A stretch of DNA of 41,860 nt, taken from CAZGWJ01 sp964529445 (GTDB lineage: Bacteria > Oederibacteriota > Muellerivitia > Muellerivitales > Muellerivitaceae). The notes beneath the pieces are model-generated. The model was not told the DNA's origin. It saw nothing but the letters and a program-made list of their open reading frames with translations, and did not search any database. The translations under genes and the position numbers were made by a program. Shown here piece after piece: positions 30,840 to 38,365 of the stretch (positions within the stretch are counted from its first letter, which is position 1; every line of letters begins with the position of its first letter). Location: positions 1-41,860 of the forward strand of contig CAZGWJ010000015.1 in the NCBI GenBank assembly GCA_964529445.1, in the 5' to 3' direction.

Positions 30840-32027
30840 TTACACCGCCTGACCCGCCGCCCAACCCGAGGACCAGGCCCATTGCAGGTTGAACCCGCCC
30901 AGCTCCCCGGTCACGTCCAGCACTTCCCCGATGAAATAGAGCCCCGGGACCTTCGCGTACTCCATCGTCTTGGAGGAGATCTCCCGCGTGTCCACCCCCC
31001 CGCGCGTCACTTCCGCCTCCTTGTAACCGAAGGTACCGGACGGGATGAAGCGATCGTCGTGGAGGGTTTTCGCCAGCGTCTTCAAGGCCTCGTCGGACAA
31101 CTCCCTCCAGGCGCCCTTCGCCCCCGCGTGCCACGCGAGACGATCCGCCAGGCGCTTGGGAATGCGCTTCTCCAGGAAGACGCGGAACGAACCGCGCCCT
31201 CCCGTCAGTTTGTCCTTTTTCAACTGGTCGAAGGTCTGGTCCACGGTCTTTTCAGGCACCCAGTTGATGACGATCTCCCGGCCCGGTTCCCAGGCCAGCG
31301 AGGCGTTCAGGATGACCGGGCCGCTCAGGCCCTTGTGCGTGATCATGAGGTCGTCCACCCGGTTCCAGGCACCGCAGGAGACCCCCACCGTCAGGTGGAT
31401 GCCGGCCAAACCCTCGAACCTCTTTTTCTCCGCCCCCGGGAAGGCCATCCCCACCAGGGCGGGCGACGGGGCCACGACCTCGAGACCGAATCGTTTCGCC
31501 AATCGATACCCCAGGTCCGAGGCGCCCAGTTCCGGGAAGGAGAGCCCCCCGGTGGCCACCACGAGCCTTCCGGCTCGGATCTCCCCGCGGGAGGTCTTCG
31601 CGACGAAACCCGCCCCCTCCCGCTCCACCTGTTTCACCTGGGTATTGCATTCGACGAGGGCTCCGGCCGCCTTCGCGTCCGCGAGAAGCAGGTCGAGGAT
31701 GGCGCGGGCGCTTCGGTCGCAGAAGATCTGCCCGTCCTTCTTCTCGTGGAAGGGGATGCCGTGCTGCTTCACGAGCGCGAGAAAATCCTGCGGGGTGAAC
31801 CGCGAGAGGGCGGACCTCACGAAATGGGGATTGGAAGAACGGAAGTTCGCAGGCGTGGCATGGATGTTGGTGAAGTTGCAGCGACCCCCGCCGGAGGCGA
31901 GGATCTTGCGGCCGGGGGAGGGGGAGTGGTCGAGAACCAGGACCTGGCGCCCCCGTGCGGCGGCCTGGGCCGCGCAGAAGAGGCCGGACGCGCCGGCCCC
32001 GAGGATGAGCACGTCGGTATTTCGCAT
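30840..32027 (-). CDS. HI0933/BaiN/YhiN-family FAD-dependent oxidoreductase
   Basis: A 395-residue flavoprotein. The N-terminal dinucleotide fold LILGAGASGLFCA binds FAD, and SPGRKILASGGGRCNFTN (about 38-55) is the signature of the HI0933 family; the ATGGLSFPELG and GELGGFNLQWAWSSG segments are also typical. Members are variously annotated as aminoacetone oxidase-like or as flavin reductases (BaiN), and the real substrate is unknown. The start at ATG 32027 places the GxGxxG fold right at the N-terminus. It converges with the GH3 gene across 50 bp. Confidence 0.9.
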   Translation of the reverse strand: MRNTDVLILGAGASGLFCAAQAAARGRQVLVLDHSPSPGRKILASGGGRCNFTNIHATPANFRSSNPHFVRSALSRFTPQDFLALVKQHGIPFHEKKDGQIFCDRSARAILDLLLADAKAAGALVECNTQVKQVEREGAGFVAKTSRGEIRAGRLVVATGGLSFPELGASDLGYRLAKRFGLEVVAPSPALVGMAFPGAEKKRFEGLAGIHLTVGVSCGAWNRVDDLMITHKGLSGPVILNASLAWEPGREIVINWVPEKTVDQTFDQLKKDKLTGGRGSFRVFLEKRIPKRLADRLAWHAGAKGAWRELSDEALKTLAKTLHDDRFIPSGTFGYKEAEVTRGGVDTREISSKTMEYAKVPGLYFIGEVLDVTGELGGFNLQWAWSSGWAAGQAV

Positions 32028-32057
32028 GGGGATAGGATAACAGCACGGCCCCAAACA

Positions 32058-32195
32058 CCACCACCCCCTATCGGGGGCACCAGGTCCCTATCGGGTTGCA
32101 CCCGTTGGCAGAATCATTGATCGACTCCAAATGGTGGCGCCCGAAAGGCGCTGGTGGTCCTGAGTGAGCGGAGCGAGTCGAAGGACTGGTGGTGA
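32058..32195. repeat. modular hairpin/CCACCAG intergenic repeat element, copy 2
   Basis: Starts with AACACCACCA and ends with ACTGGTGGTGAT. It contains the hairpins CCCCCTATCGGGGG and GGCGCCCGAAAGGCGCT, joined by CACCAG/CTGGTGG spacers, plus a GCGGAGCGAGTCGAAGGAC segment. It fills the spacer between the flavoprotein and SRAP genes, 8 bp from the SRAP stop codon. Confidence 0.8.
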
Positions 32196-32203
32196 TATGA
32201 ATG

Positions 32204-32872
32204 TCAGTTTGCGGCCTGGATGCAGTCGGGGCCTTCGTTTTGGGAGTTGCTCACGTAGGTCGAAACCGGCGTCGCCTGCAGTCCTTCCCCGTCATACGGT
32301 CTCAGATACCTCTTCAGCACCTCGAAATCCGACAACCCCGGGTCCAGCCAGACCGGGATGTCGTCCCGATCGACGATGACCGGCATGCGGTCATGGACGG
32401 GCGCCATCAGGGGGTTGGCGGCCGTCGTCACGATGGCGAAGGTCTCGAACCGCTTCTTGTCCTTCTCGTAGGAATCCCACAGCCCCGCCAGGGCGAACAT
32501 CCTCCGGTCCTTCATCGAGAAGTAATGGGGGATCTTGGCTTCGCCTTCCCTCTTCCATTCGTAGAACCCGTCCACGGGGATCAGGCAACGCCTCTTCGCG
32601 AAGGCCTCCTTGAAGGAGGGTTTCTCGGCCAGGGTCTCGGCCCGGGCGTTGACGAGGGGGTGAGCGTCCTTCCTGCGGGCCATCCAAGCCGGCATCAAGC
32701 CCCAGGTCAGGGGTTCGATCTTCCGGATGACCTTCTTCGGGTCCAGGCGAACGACCGCCGCGTCGGATTGGGGTGAAACGTTATAGCGGGGCGGAAGATC
32801 GGCCTTGAGAACGGCCTCGAAGCGCATCGCGGCCTGGGAAAGGGGGGTGAACTGGGCGAACCGTCCGCACAT
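32204..32872 (-). CDS. SRAP-domain protein (YedK/HMCES type)
   Basis: A 222-residue SOS response-associated peptidase family protein that shields abasic sites in single-stranded DNA by a thiazolidine link through its N-terminal cysteine. All key residues of E. coli YedK appear at the same numbers: C2 (exposed after Met removal), N75 in NARAET, E105 in GFYEW and H160 in VHDRMP. The start is ATG 32872, since Cys must be residue 2; GGAG lies 7 nt upstream. It carries RYNVSP and RCLIPVDGF. With umuDC it forms the window's DNA-damage set, though not adjacent. Confidence 0.95.
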   Translation of the reverse strand: MCGRFAQFTPLSQAAMRFEAVLKADLPPRYNVSPQSDAAVVRLDPKKVIRKIEPLTWGLMPAWMARRKDAHPLVNARAETLAEKPSFKEAFAKRRCLIPVDGFYEWKREGEAKIPHYFSMKDRRMFALAGLWDSYEKDKKRFETFAIVTTAANPLMAPVHDRMPVIVDRDDIPVWLDPGLSDFEVLKRYLRPYDGEGLQATPVSTYVSNSQNEGPDCIQAAN

Positions 32873-32911
32873 GGGAGAACTCCGCAAAAATAAGGCGAAG
32901 AAAGGAAGACA

Positions 32912-32946
32912 CCCCTCACCCTACCCTCTCCCGCAAGGGGAGAGGG
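32912..32946. repeat. CCCCTCACCCTA hairpin repeat, copy 3
   Basis: CCCCTCACCCTACCCTCTCCC, GCAA loop and GGGGAGAGGG form a stem-loop between the SRAP start and the stop of the outer-membrane protein gene. Read on the minus strand it could also help end that gene's transcript, though no T-run follows. Confidence 0.85.
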
Positions 32947-32969
32947 CAAAGGTTGGGAACACCCATTAT

Positions 32970-34211
32970 TTAGTACGTGAGTTGGTATCCCAACGACAGG
33001 CTGTTGCCGTAGTAGTTGTACGGCAGGTAGCGCTCGAACTTGTTGTTCGAATTGGCGTGGACGAAGGTCCACATCAGGGTCCACGCCGAGATGTCGTTGA
33101 TGCGCTTGCGCCAGCCCGTGTTCAGGGTGAACATCCCGTTGTGCTGGACCTCGCCCAAGAAGACGTTCTCGGCGCTGCGGATCGGCCGATCGGAATAGGA
33201 GCGGTAGCGGTAATCCATCCCCAGGATCCAGGCCCACTTGGACGTGCGGCTCATGGGCGCGATGAACGGGAAGTTGAACTCCAGCTCGCCGTAGGAGTAG
33301 TAGTTCTCGCGGAACTCGGGAAGAGGGTCGGTGATGGATTCGAACAGCAGGAAGTTCTGGTTGGAGGCGTGGCTCGTGAAGGAGAACCCCGGCATCGCGT
33401 CGAAGATCCAGACCTTCCCTTCCCAGTCCATCGTGAAGGCGAGGTTGGAGTCCTTCTGTTTCGTGGCCCCGTAGGAGCCGTTGGATTCCACCACCTTCTC
33501 GTTGGTGAAATCCAGCATGTTGACCTTCAAACCATAGGCCATGTGGTTCCAGGCCAGGCGCACGCCCAGCTCGTTGAACAGCTGGTCCTTCAATCCCCCC
33601 GCCAGCTCCACGTTGGAGGCCGAGCCCTGGAACTCCCTCAAGAGGTCGGTGTAGTTCGGGAACTTCACGCTCCGGATCAGCCATTGCGCCGTGAAAAGGG
33701 CGTCCTTCCCCTTCATCTGCAAGGACTTGTCCCAGGCGACCTGCCCGCCGAAGTAATGGTTGTCGTAGAGACCCGTACCCCAGATCTCGCCGGCGGCCGT
33801 GCGCGTGAAATCGGTGCCGTACACCAGGCCCGGCCGTAGGCGCGACCGTTCCCCGGTTTGCCAGCGGTATTCCAGAGAGAAGTGGTGGAGCAGGTCCTTC
33901 GAGGAGAACTCCTGGGTGTCCGGGAACTGGAACCCCGCACCCGTGAAACGCATGTTGTAGAGGGCCAGGATGTTGTCCTTCTCGCCGCGCTTCACGTTCC
34001 ATCCCAGGGCCGTGTTCACCTGGGCTCCCTCGAAAACGCTCCCGCCCGCCGGGAAATAGGCGGCCTGGGTGACGTTCATGTCGAAGAAGGGCGACCAGAC
34101 CTTGGTGGAAAGCGGCACCGCCTGCGCGGCCGTCGCCAGGCAGGCCAGAAGGGCTCCACCACGAAGGCACGAAGACACGAAGCTCTTCATGATCATTTCC
34201 ATCTTTCTCAT
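32970..34211 (-). CDS. probable outer-membrane beta-barrel protein A
   Basis: A 413-residue exported protein. ATG 34211 has GGGAGG 8 nt upstream. Signal peptide about 1-31 (ALLACLATAAQA). The mature protein is a series of amphipathic beta strands with many aromatic residues (YSYGELEFNFPFIAP, WAWILGMDYRYRSY, WTLMWTFVHA) and ends in SLSLGYQLTY, an aromatic C-terminal residue as recognised by the Bam machinery. No known porin family is recognised. It is the last of three co-directional genes after a FecR-domain protein and a second barrel-like protein. Part of the signal-peptide codons come from a CGAAG-type repeat. Confidence 0.72.
   Translation of the reverse strand: MRKMEMIMKSFVSSCLRGGALLACLATAAQAVPLSTKVWSPFFDMNVTQAAYFPAGGSVFEGAQVNTALGWNVKRGEKDNILALYNMRFTGAGFQFPDTQEFSSKDLLHHFSLEYRWQTGERSRLRPGLVYGTDFTRTAAGEIWGTGLYDNHYFGGQVAWDKSLQMKGKDALFTAQWLIRSVKFPNYTDLLREFQGSASNVELAGGLKDQLFNELGVRLAWNHMAYGLKVNMLDFTNEKVVESNGSYGATKQKDSNLAFTMDWEGKVWIFDAMPGFSFTSHASNQNFLLFESITDPLPEFRENYYSYGELEFNFPFIAPMSRTSKWAWILGMDYRYRSYSDRPIRSAENVFLGEVQHNGMFTLNTGWRKRINDISAWTLMWTFVHANSNNKFERYLPYNYYGNSLSLGYQLTY
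34156..34182. repeat. CGAAG-type repeat within signal-peptide codons
   Basis: CCACCACGAAGGCACGAAGA followed by CACGAAG is a typical dispersed CGAAG repeat unit. Read on the minus strand it supplies the codons for SFVSSCLRG in the signal peptide of the outer-membrane protein. Confidence 0.65.
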
Positions 34212-34223
34212 GCCTGAATCCTC

Positions 34224-34277
34224 CCTTGGTGGAGCCCCGAAGGGGCTCTCGTGGGGCCCGAAGGGCCCTGGTGGTGA
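34224..34277. repeat. modular hairpin/CTGGTGG intergenic repeat element, copy 3
   Basis: Two hairpins, GAGCCCCGAAGGGGCTC and GGGCCCGAAGGGCCC, are flanked by TTGGTGG and CTGGTGGTGAA. This is the shortest copy. It lies between two barrel genes of the FecR set, 12 bp from the upstream gene's stop codon, and its left end runs into the ribosome site of the next gene. Confidence 0.8.
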
Positions 34278-34289
34278 ACGGTCGTGCCC

Positions 34290-35075
34290 TTAGAAGTAAA
34301 CGTGGATGTTCATCTGCGGCTGGAGGAAGAACACGGCCTCCGGGTAGAAGTTGAACCCGAAGTCGTAGATCTTGTGCTGCCACATGACCCTTGCCGAGAT
34401 CACCTTGTTCACGATGCCGTAATCCCATTGCAGGACCCACTGCTTGTTGACGTTCGTGGCCAGTTCGATGCCGGCCGAGATCGTGTGCTCGCGCATCCCG
34501 TTCTTGAGGGAATCCACGAACTGTCCCATGACCTCCTCCTCCTGTGAGAGGCGCATGTCGAACGTGAGGGAGGAGTACTTGTAGCCCCAGAAGAGCCGCA
34601 CCTTGGGCTCCACCGAGGTGGCGAAGGTCGTGGCCAGATAATGGCCATGCACGCTGAAGTCCGTGATGGTGGTCTCGTCGGGGTCGGAGGGGTCGGGCTC
34701 CTCCTCGACGATGCCCGCCAGGAGGGAGGTCCAAGCCCCGTAGGTGAAGTCCACCTGGGGGAAACCGGGAATCCGTCGGCCTTCGGGATGAAGGCGCACC
34801 TTCAGGGTGCCGTTGATGGCCGTAGTGGCGATGTCAGGAAGGGGAACGATGAGGAACCCGCTCAGGAAATGCCAGTTGATCATGGCGCGCCGCCCCGGCG
34901 GGAGGGGGCTGGTGTGCTCCATGTTGCGCTGGAATTCGTACAGGAACCCCGGGGGGTCCGACAGGATCTTCCCCGCGTTCTGGAAGAGGTAGCTGTCGAA
35001 TTTGCCCTCGGCCCGGGCACCGGCGGCGGGCATCAGGGTCAACAGCAGGATGGCGACGATGGCCTTGGTGTTCAT
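34290..35075 (-). CDS. probable outer-membrane beta-barrel protein B
   Basis: A 261-residue exported protein. The start is ATG 35075 (AGGGG 6 nt upstream); signal peptide about 1-22 ending AGARA. The mature part alternates polar and hydrophobic residues in short strands (KVRLFWGYKYSSLTFDMRL, TISAGIELATNV, WVLQWDYGIVNKVISARVMW) and ends in QMNIHVYF, a C-terminal Phe typical of outer-membrane proteins. An acidic loop VEEEPDPSDPDET near 130 may be extracellular. No family is recognised. It lies between the FecR-domain gene and barrel A, probably in one transcript. Confidence 0.7.
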   Translation of the reverse strand: MNTKAIVAILLLTLMPAAGARAEGKFDSYLFQNAGKILSDPPGFLYEFQRNMEHTSPLPPGRRAMINWHFLSGFLIVPLPDIATTAINGTLKVRLHPEGRRIPGFPQVDFTYGAWTSLLAGIVEEEPDPSDPDETTITDFSVHGHYLATTFATSVEPKVRLFWGYKYSSLTFDMRLSQEEEVMGQFVDSLKNGMREHTISAGIELATNVNKQWVLQWDYGIVNKVISARVMWQHKIYDFGFNFYPEAVFFLQPQMNIHVYF

Positions 35076-35178
35076 GGAAACCCCTATTCGTTGCATCTGG
35101 GTGCCTGTCGTAATCACAGATCCTCGCTTTCTTGGGGCCTTGGGGTCTTGGGGGTGGATCTTGAGAGGCCCTCTCATG

Positions 35179-37044
35179 CTAGTTCGTCTTGGTGTCGTCT
35201 TTGACGTCGGTGGCGGCGTTCAACAGCGACTTCACGATGGCGACCAGCAGGTCCGGGGTGAAGATGAGGTCGATGTTGTCCCCGTTCGGGTTCACGAAGG
35301 CGGCATCGGCCTGCGAAGGGATCTCGGCACCCGCTCCCACGGCCGTCCCGGCCTTGGCGTAATAGATCGTCTCGAAGGCCATATCGTCCAGGAAGGTCCG
35401 CAGGGTGATGTCGCCGTTCAGGAGCTTGTCGATGGTCCAGATCCCGCCCTTCGAGTCGATGAAATAGGACTCGTTGACCAGCCACATCACGTTGCCGGTG
35501 GACTCGTAGCGCTGGTTCGCCGTGACGTAACTCACCTCGGCCCATTTCTTGGCTTCCCCGTGGTAGAACTCGCCGGGCGCCCCGTCCCATTCGACCTTCG
35601 GGGCCTCCGCCACGACGGTCCCGTCGGGTTCCAGGAAGTGGGAGAGACCCTCCACGCGCCAGGCACCGATGCCCTCCTTCTCCATCTGGAGACCCAGCCA
35701 TTTCAACCCCGCGCTGGCGTCAACGTCGGAGGAAAGAGTCCCTGCATAGAGGCCCATGTCGATCTCGTCGGTGGCGCCCGGCTCGGTCAGGCTGGGACGC
35801 TCCCCGAAGAGCCCGATGGTGAACACCCGGTCCTCCTGGAAATTGCCCGTCACGAGGTAGATCCGGTCCAGCTTCAACTGGTCGATGCGCTCCACGAACG
35901 CCGGGATGTCGTTGAGGGTCTGCGGCATCGGCATGTTGAACTCGAACTTGGCGCGCAGGATGTCGAGGCGGGCGCCGCGAGGGCCGTTGTAGTCGATGTT
36001 CCTCCGACGGAACCGGTAGTTGGTGCGCTTGACGAGGTTGACGACCTCCCAGGTGTCGAGGGCAGGCCGGGAGAAACGCTGGTCGATGCGAACGAGGTTG
36101 CCGTGCACGTCGGTCATGGTGCGACCGGCGGCGAAATCCTCCTCCTTCTGCGAATCGCGGAAAGCGGCCACCGCGTCCTCGGTGTCCTGGGACTGTTGGG
36201 CGTACTGCCGCATGGACAGCCGCCGTGCCACATCCTCGCGAATGGCCGCCAGACGCGCCTCCTCGGGGATGCCGGGGCTCCAATCCTCGATGCCCATGCG
36301 CTCCCTCTCGGGAGGCAGGAGGCCGAGCTTGCCGCCGATCCACCCCTTGCCCTGGGTGACCATGATGGAGCGGAACTTGTCCGCCGCGCCATTGACGTCC
36401 GGCACGTTCACGCGCACCTCGCCGAACAGAACGTCCACGTCGGGTTTCGTGTTCCCCGGCTGTTCCATGGTGAGCACGGTGCCGCGCACGCCGCACACCA
36501 CGCCGCCGGATTCCACCTCGAACTTCTCCTTGCGCTTGAGATGGGGGACCTTGATCTTCACGGCCCCGGCCAGGAGCTTCAGGCGCGTCATGAGGGACAC
36601 CCGTTCGGCGATCTCGAGGGTGGTCTTCTCCTTCAGCCAGACGACCGATTTGTTCGGGAACGAGACGAGCGCCCGGGCGCCCGCGCCGGCCCGCAGGGTC
36701 GATCCCGGAGGCACCGCGTCGCCCGCACGCACGGCGACCCAGCGTTCCTTCCCGGCGACTTTCATCTCGACCGTCCCCTTCAGGGACTGCACAATCACGT
36801 CGCTCTTGGGATCGGCCTTCGCGGGAGTTCTCGCCCCCTCCTTCTCCACGCCGGCCACGGGTGTCTTGGCCGCAACGGGAGTCTTGGCAACGGGTGTCTT
36901 GGCGGACGAAACGGGCTTCTTGGCCACCGGCTTCTTCACCGAGGCCTTGGTCTTGACGGGCGTCGAGGATGGCGTTGCCGGGGCGGCAGGAACCGCGGAA
37001 GGGACCAGGCCAAGGCAGAGCAGAACGAGAAGGATCCTTTTCAT
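35179..37044 (-). CDS. secreted FecR-domain protein
   Basis: A 621-residue exported protein. Signal peptide about 1-20, then a repetitive basic linker of KKPVAKKP and AKTPVA units (about 30-75), a FecR-like beta domain (about 80-230: LKGTVEMKV, GDAVPPGSTLRAG, ARALVSFPNKSVVWL, VCGVRGTVLTM, VDVLFGEVRVNV), a charged helical part (about 265-320) and an uncharacterised C-terminal region (about 350-621). Classical FecR proteins relay outer-membrane signals to ECF sigma factors, but this one has no N-terminal anti-sigma part and no sigma gene nearby. The linker may span the cell wall. It heads a set with two barrel-like proteins, so a joint envelope complex is likely; its job is unknown. Confidence 0.8.
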   Translation of the reverse strand: MKRILLVLLCLGLVPSAVPAAPATPSSTPVKTKASVKKPVAKKPVSSAKTPVAKTPVAAKTPVAGVEKEGARTPAKADPKSDVIVQSLKGTVEMKVAGKERWVAVRAGDAVPPGSTLRAGAGARALVSFPNKSVVWLKEKTTLEIAERVSLMTRLKLLAGAVKIKVPHLKRKEKFEVESGGVVCGVRGTVLTMEQPGNTKPDVDVLFGEVRVNVPDVNGAADKFRSIMVTQGKGWIGGKLGLLPPERERMGIEDWSPGIPEEARLAAIREDVARRLSMRQYAQQSQDTEDAVAAFRDSQKEEDFAAGRTMTDVHGNLVRIDQRFSRPALDTWEVVNLVKRTNYRFRRRNIDYNGPRGARLDILRAKFEFNMPMPQTLNDIPAFVERIDQLKLDRIYLVTGNFQEDRVFTIGLFGERPSLTEPGATDEIDMGLYAGTLSSDVDASAGLKWLGLQMEKEGIGAWRVEGLSHFLEPDGTVVAEAPKVEWDGAPGEFYHGEAKKWAEVSYVTANQRYESTGNVMWLVNESYFIDSKGGIWTIDKLLNGDITLRTFLDDMAFETIYYAKAGTAVGAGAEIPSQADAAFVNPNGDNIDLIFTPDLLVAIVKSLLNAATDVKDDTKTN

Positions 37045-37130
37045 GGCTTCACTCCTGACATCTTGGATAGGTGAAGATTACTCCTGCAAGGGGCATTATT
37101 CAACTTGGCCGACTCCCGCCAAACGGGCCA

Positions 37131-38075
37131 TTATCCTTGTGATATGGACATTTCGAACGACCCGCCCCAGGTCTCGCCCGGGGACAGGACCTTGACGCCC
37201 GTTTTCTCCCAACCCCTCTCCAGGAGGTTGAAACCGTCGTTGGCGTGCGTCACGGGCTCCACGCAGAAGAACGGCCTGGGGGGACCCCACCCGCGCCAGG
37301 TGTCCGGCGCATACACCACGATGTGGCTGAAGACCGGGTCCATCCGCATCTCGACCGAAACGCGGCTTCCGGGATAGAGGAACCGGACCGGCGCGGGACC
37401 CCGGTCGGTGTAGCAATCGTCCAGTCCGCGCTTGCCGAGACGGGCGGTCTCCCTCAGGTCCCGAAGGCCCGTCACAGGAACCGCAGGGGCGAGGGGAATG
37501 CATCGTCTTGCCGGATAGACCTTCTCGGCCGGGATACCGAGGACGACATCCCCGTCCGCGGAGGTCAAGCGGCGCTTGAAATAGGGATGGAAGCCCAGGC
37601 CGGCGGGTGCGTCCTGCGCATCCCGGTTGGTCACCCAGGCGCCGGCGGTCACCCTGGAATCCTCGACCCGCAGGGACAGGCGGTAATGGAAGCGGAAGGG
37701 GAAGTTGAAGTCCGGGAAATGGACGCTGTCCAGTTCGGCCTCGATGGCGTTCGAGTCGACGGAAAGGACCTTCCAGGGCCTCGTCATCACATCCCCATGG
37801 ATGGCGGTCTTGTCGGGCATGTTCATCCGCAGGCGGTATTCCCTTCCCCGGAAACGAAAGATGCCCTTCTTCACCCGGTTGGACCAGGGCGCCAGGAGAT
37901 AGTTGCCGTATCGACCCCACTTCTTCGGGTCAGGCCAGGGGGATCGGGGCACGGGATAGAGGAGATCCTGCCAGGAACCCCGGACCCGGACCTTCAGGAA
38001 GGTCCAATGGCATCCGAATTCGGGAATGATCCCCAGTTCAATCCGGTCGCTGGCCAGAACGTATTCCTTGAGCAT
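37131..38075 (-). CDS. aldose 1-epimerase (mutarotase)-like protein
   Basis: A 314-residue galactose mutarotase-fold protein expected to interconvert sugar anomers in the cytoplasm. Catalytic residues match the family: R67 in SNRVKKG, H93 in AIHGD, H163 in GLGFHPYF as acid, and E273 in CVEPVTHANDGFN as base. Length is normal. It has its own divergent upstream region of about 290 bp shared with the Nudix-GNAT gene. It may serve sugars released by the GH3 enzyme, but that link is only by inference. Confidence 0.88.
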   Translation of the reverse strand: MLKEYVLASDRIELGIIPEFGCHWTFLKVRVRGSWQDLLYPVPRSPWPDPKKWGRYGNYLLAPWSNRVKKGIFRFRGREYRLRMNMPDKTAIHGDVMTRPWKVLSVDSNAIEAELDSVHFPDFNFPFRFHYRLSLRVEDSRVTAGAWVTNRDAQDAPAGLGFHPYFKRRLTSADGDVVLGIPAEKVYPARRCIPLAPAVPVTGLRDLRETARLGKRGLDDCYTDRGPAPVRFLYPGSRVSVEMRMDPVFSHIVVYAPDTWRGWGPPRPFFCVEPVTHANDGFNLLERGWEKTGVKVLSPGETWGGSFEMSISQG

Positions 38076-38365
38076 GGGACCCTCGAATGCCTTTCACGGG
38101 CGTCGAACTGAAAGACCCGGACTATTATCGCCCACCCCGGACAAAGCCTTTCATCGAAACCTTCCTTTTTCCCGGCATCAGACTCCGGATGGAAACCCTT
38201 GTATTGAAGGACCCTTGCCACGTGACAAATATCCTCCCCTTTAGGCCCTTTCAAAATCTCGCGTTCGTTGGGATGAAAAGATTGATAGAATGAATGTCTG
38301 TTTGTTCGGATCGTCGGATTCGACGTTTTCTGACGCCGGAATCCCTCCCCAAGGGAGACCTACGC

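Noticed and set aside
34290..37044. Classical FecIR-TonB iron signalling system
   Set aside because: There is no ECF sigma factor gene, no TonB-dependent receptor plug domain and no anti-sigma N-terminal part in the FecR-domain protein.
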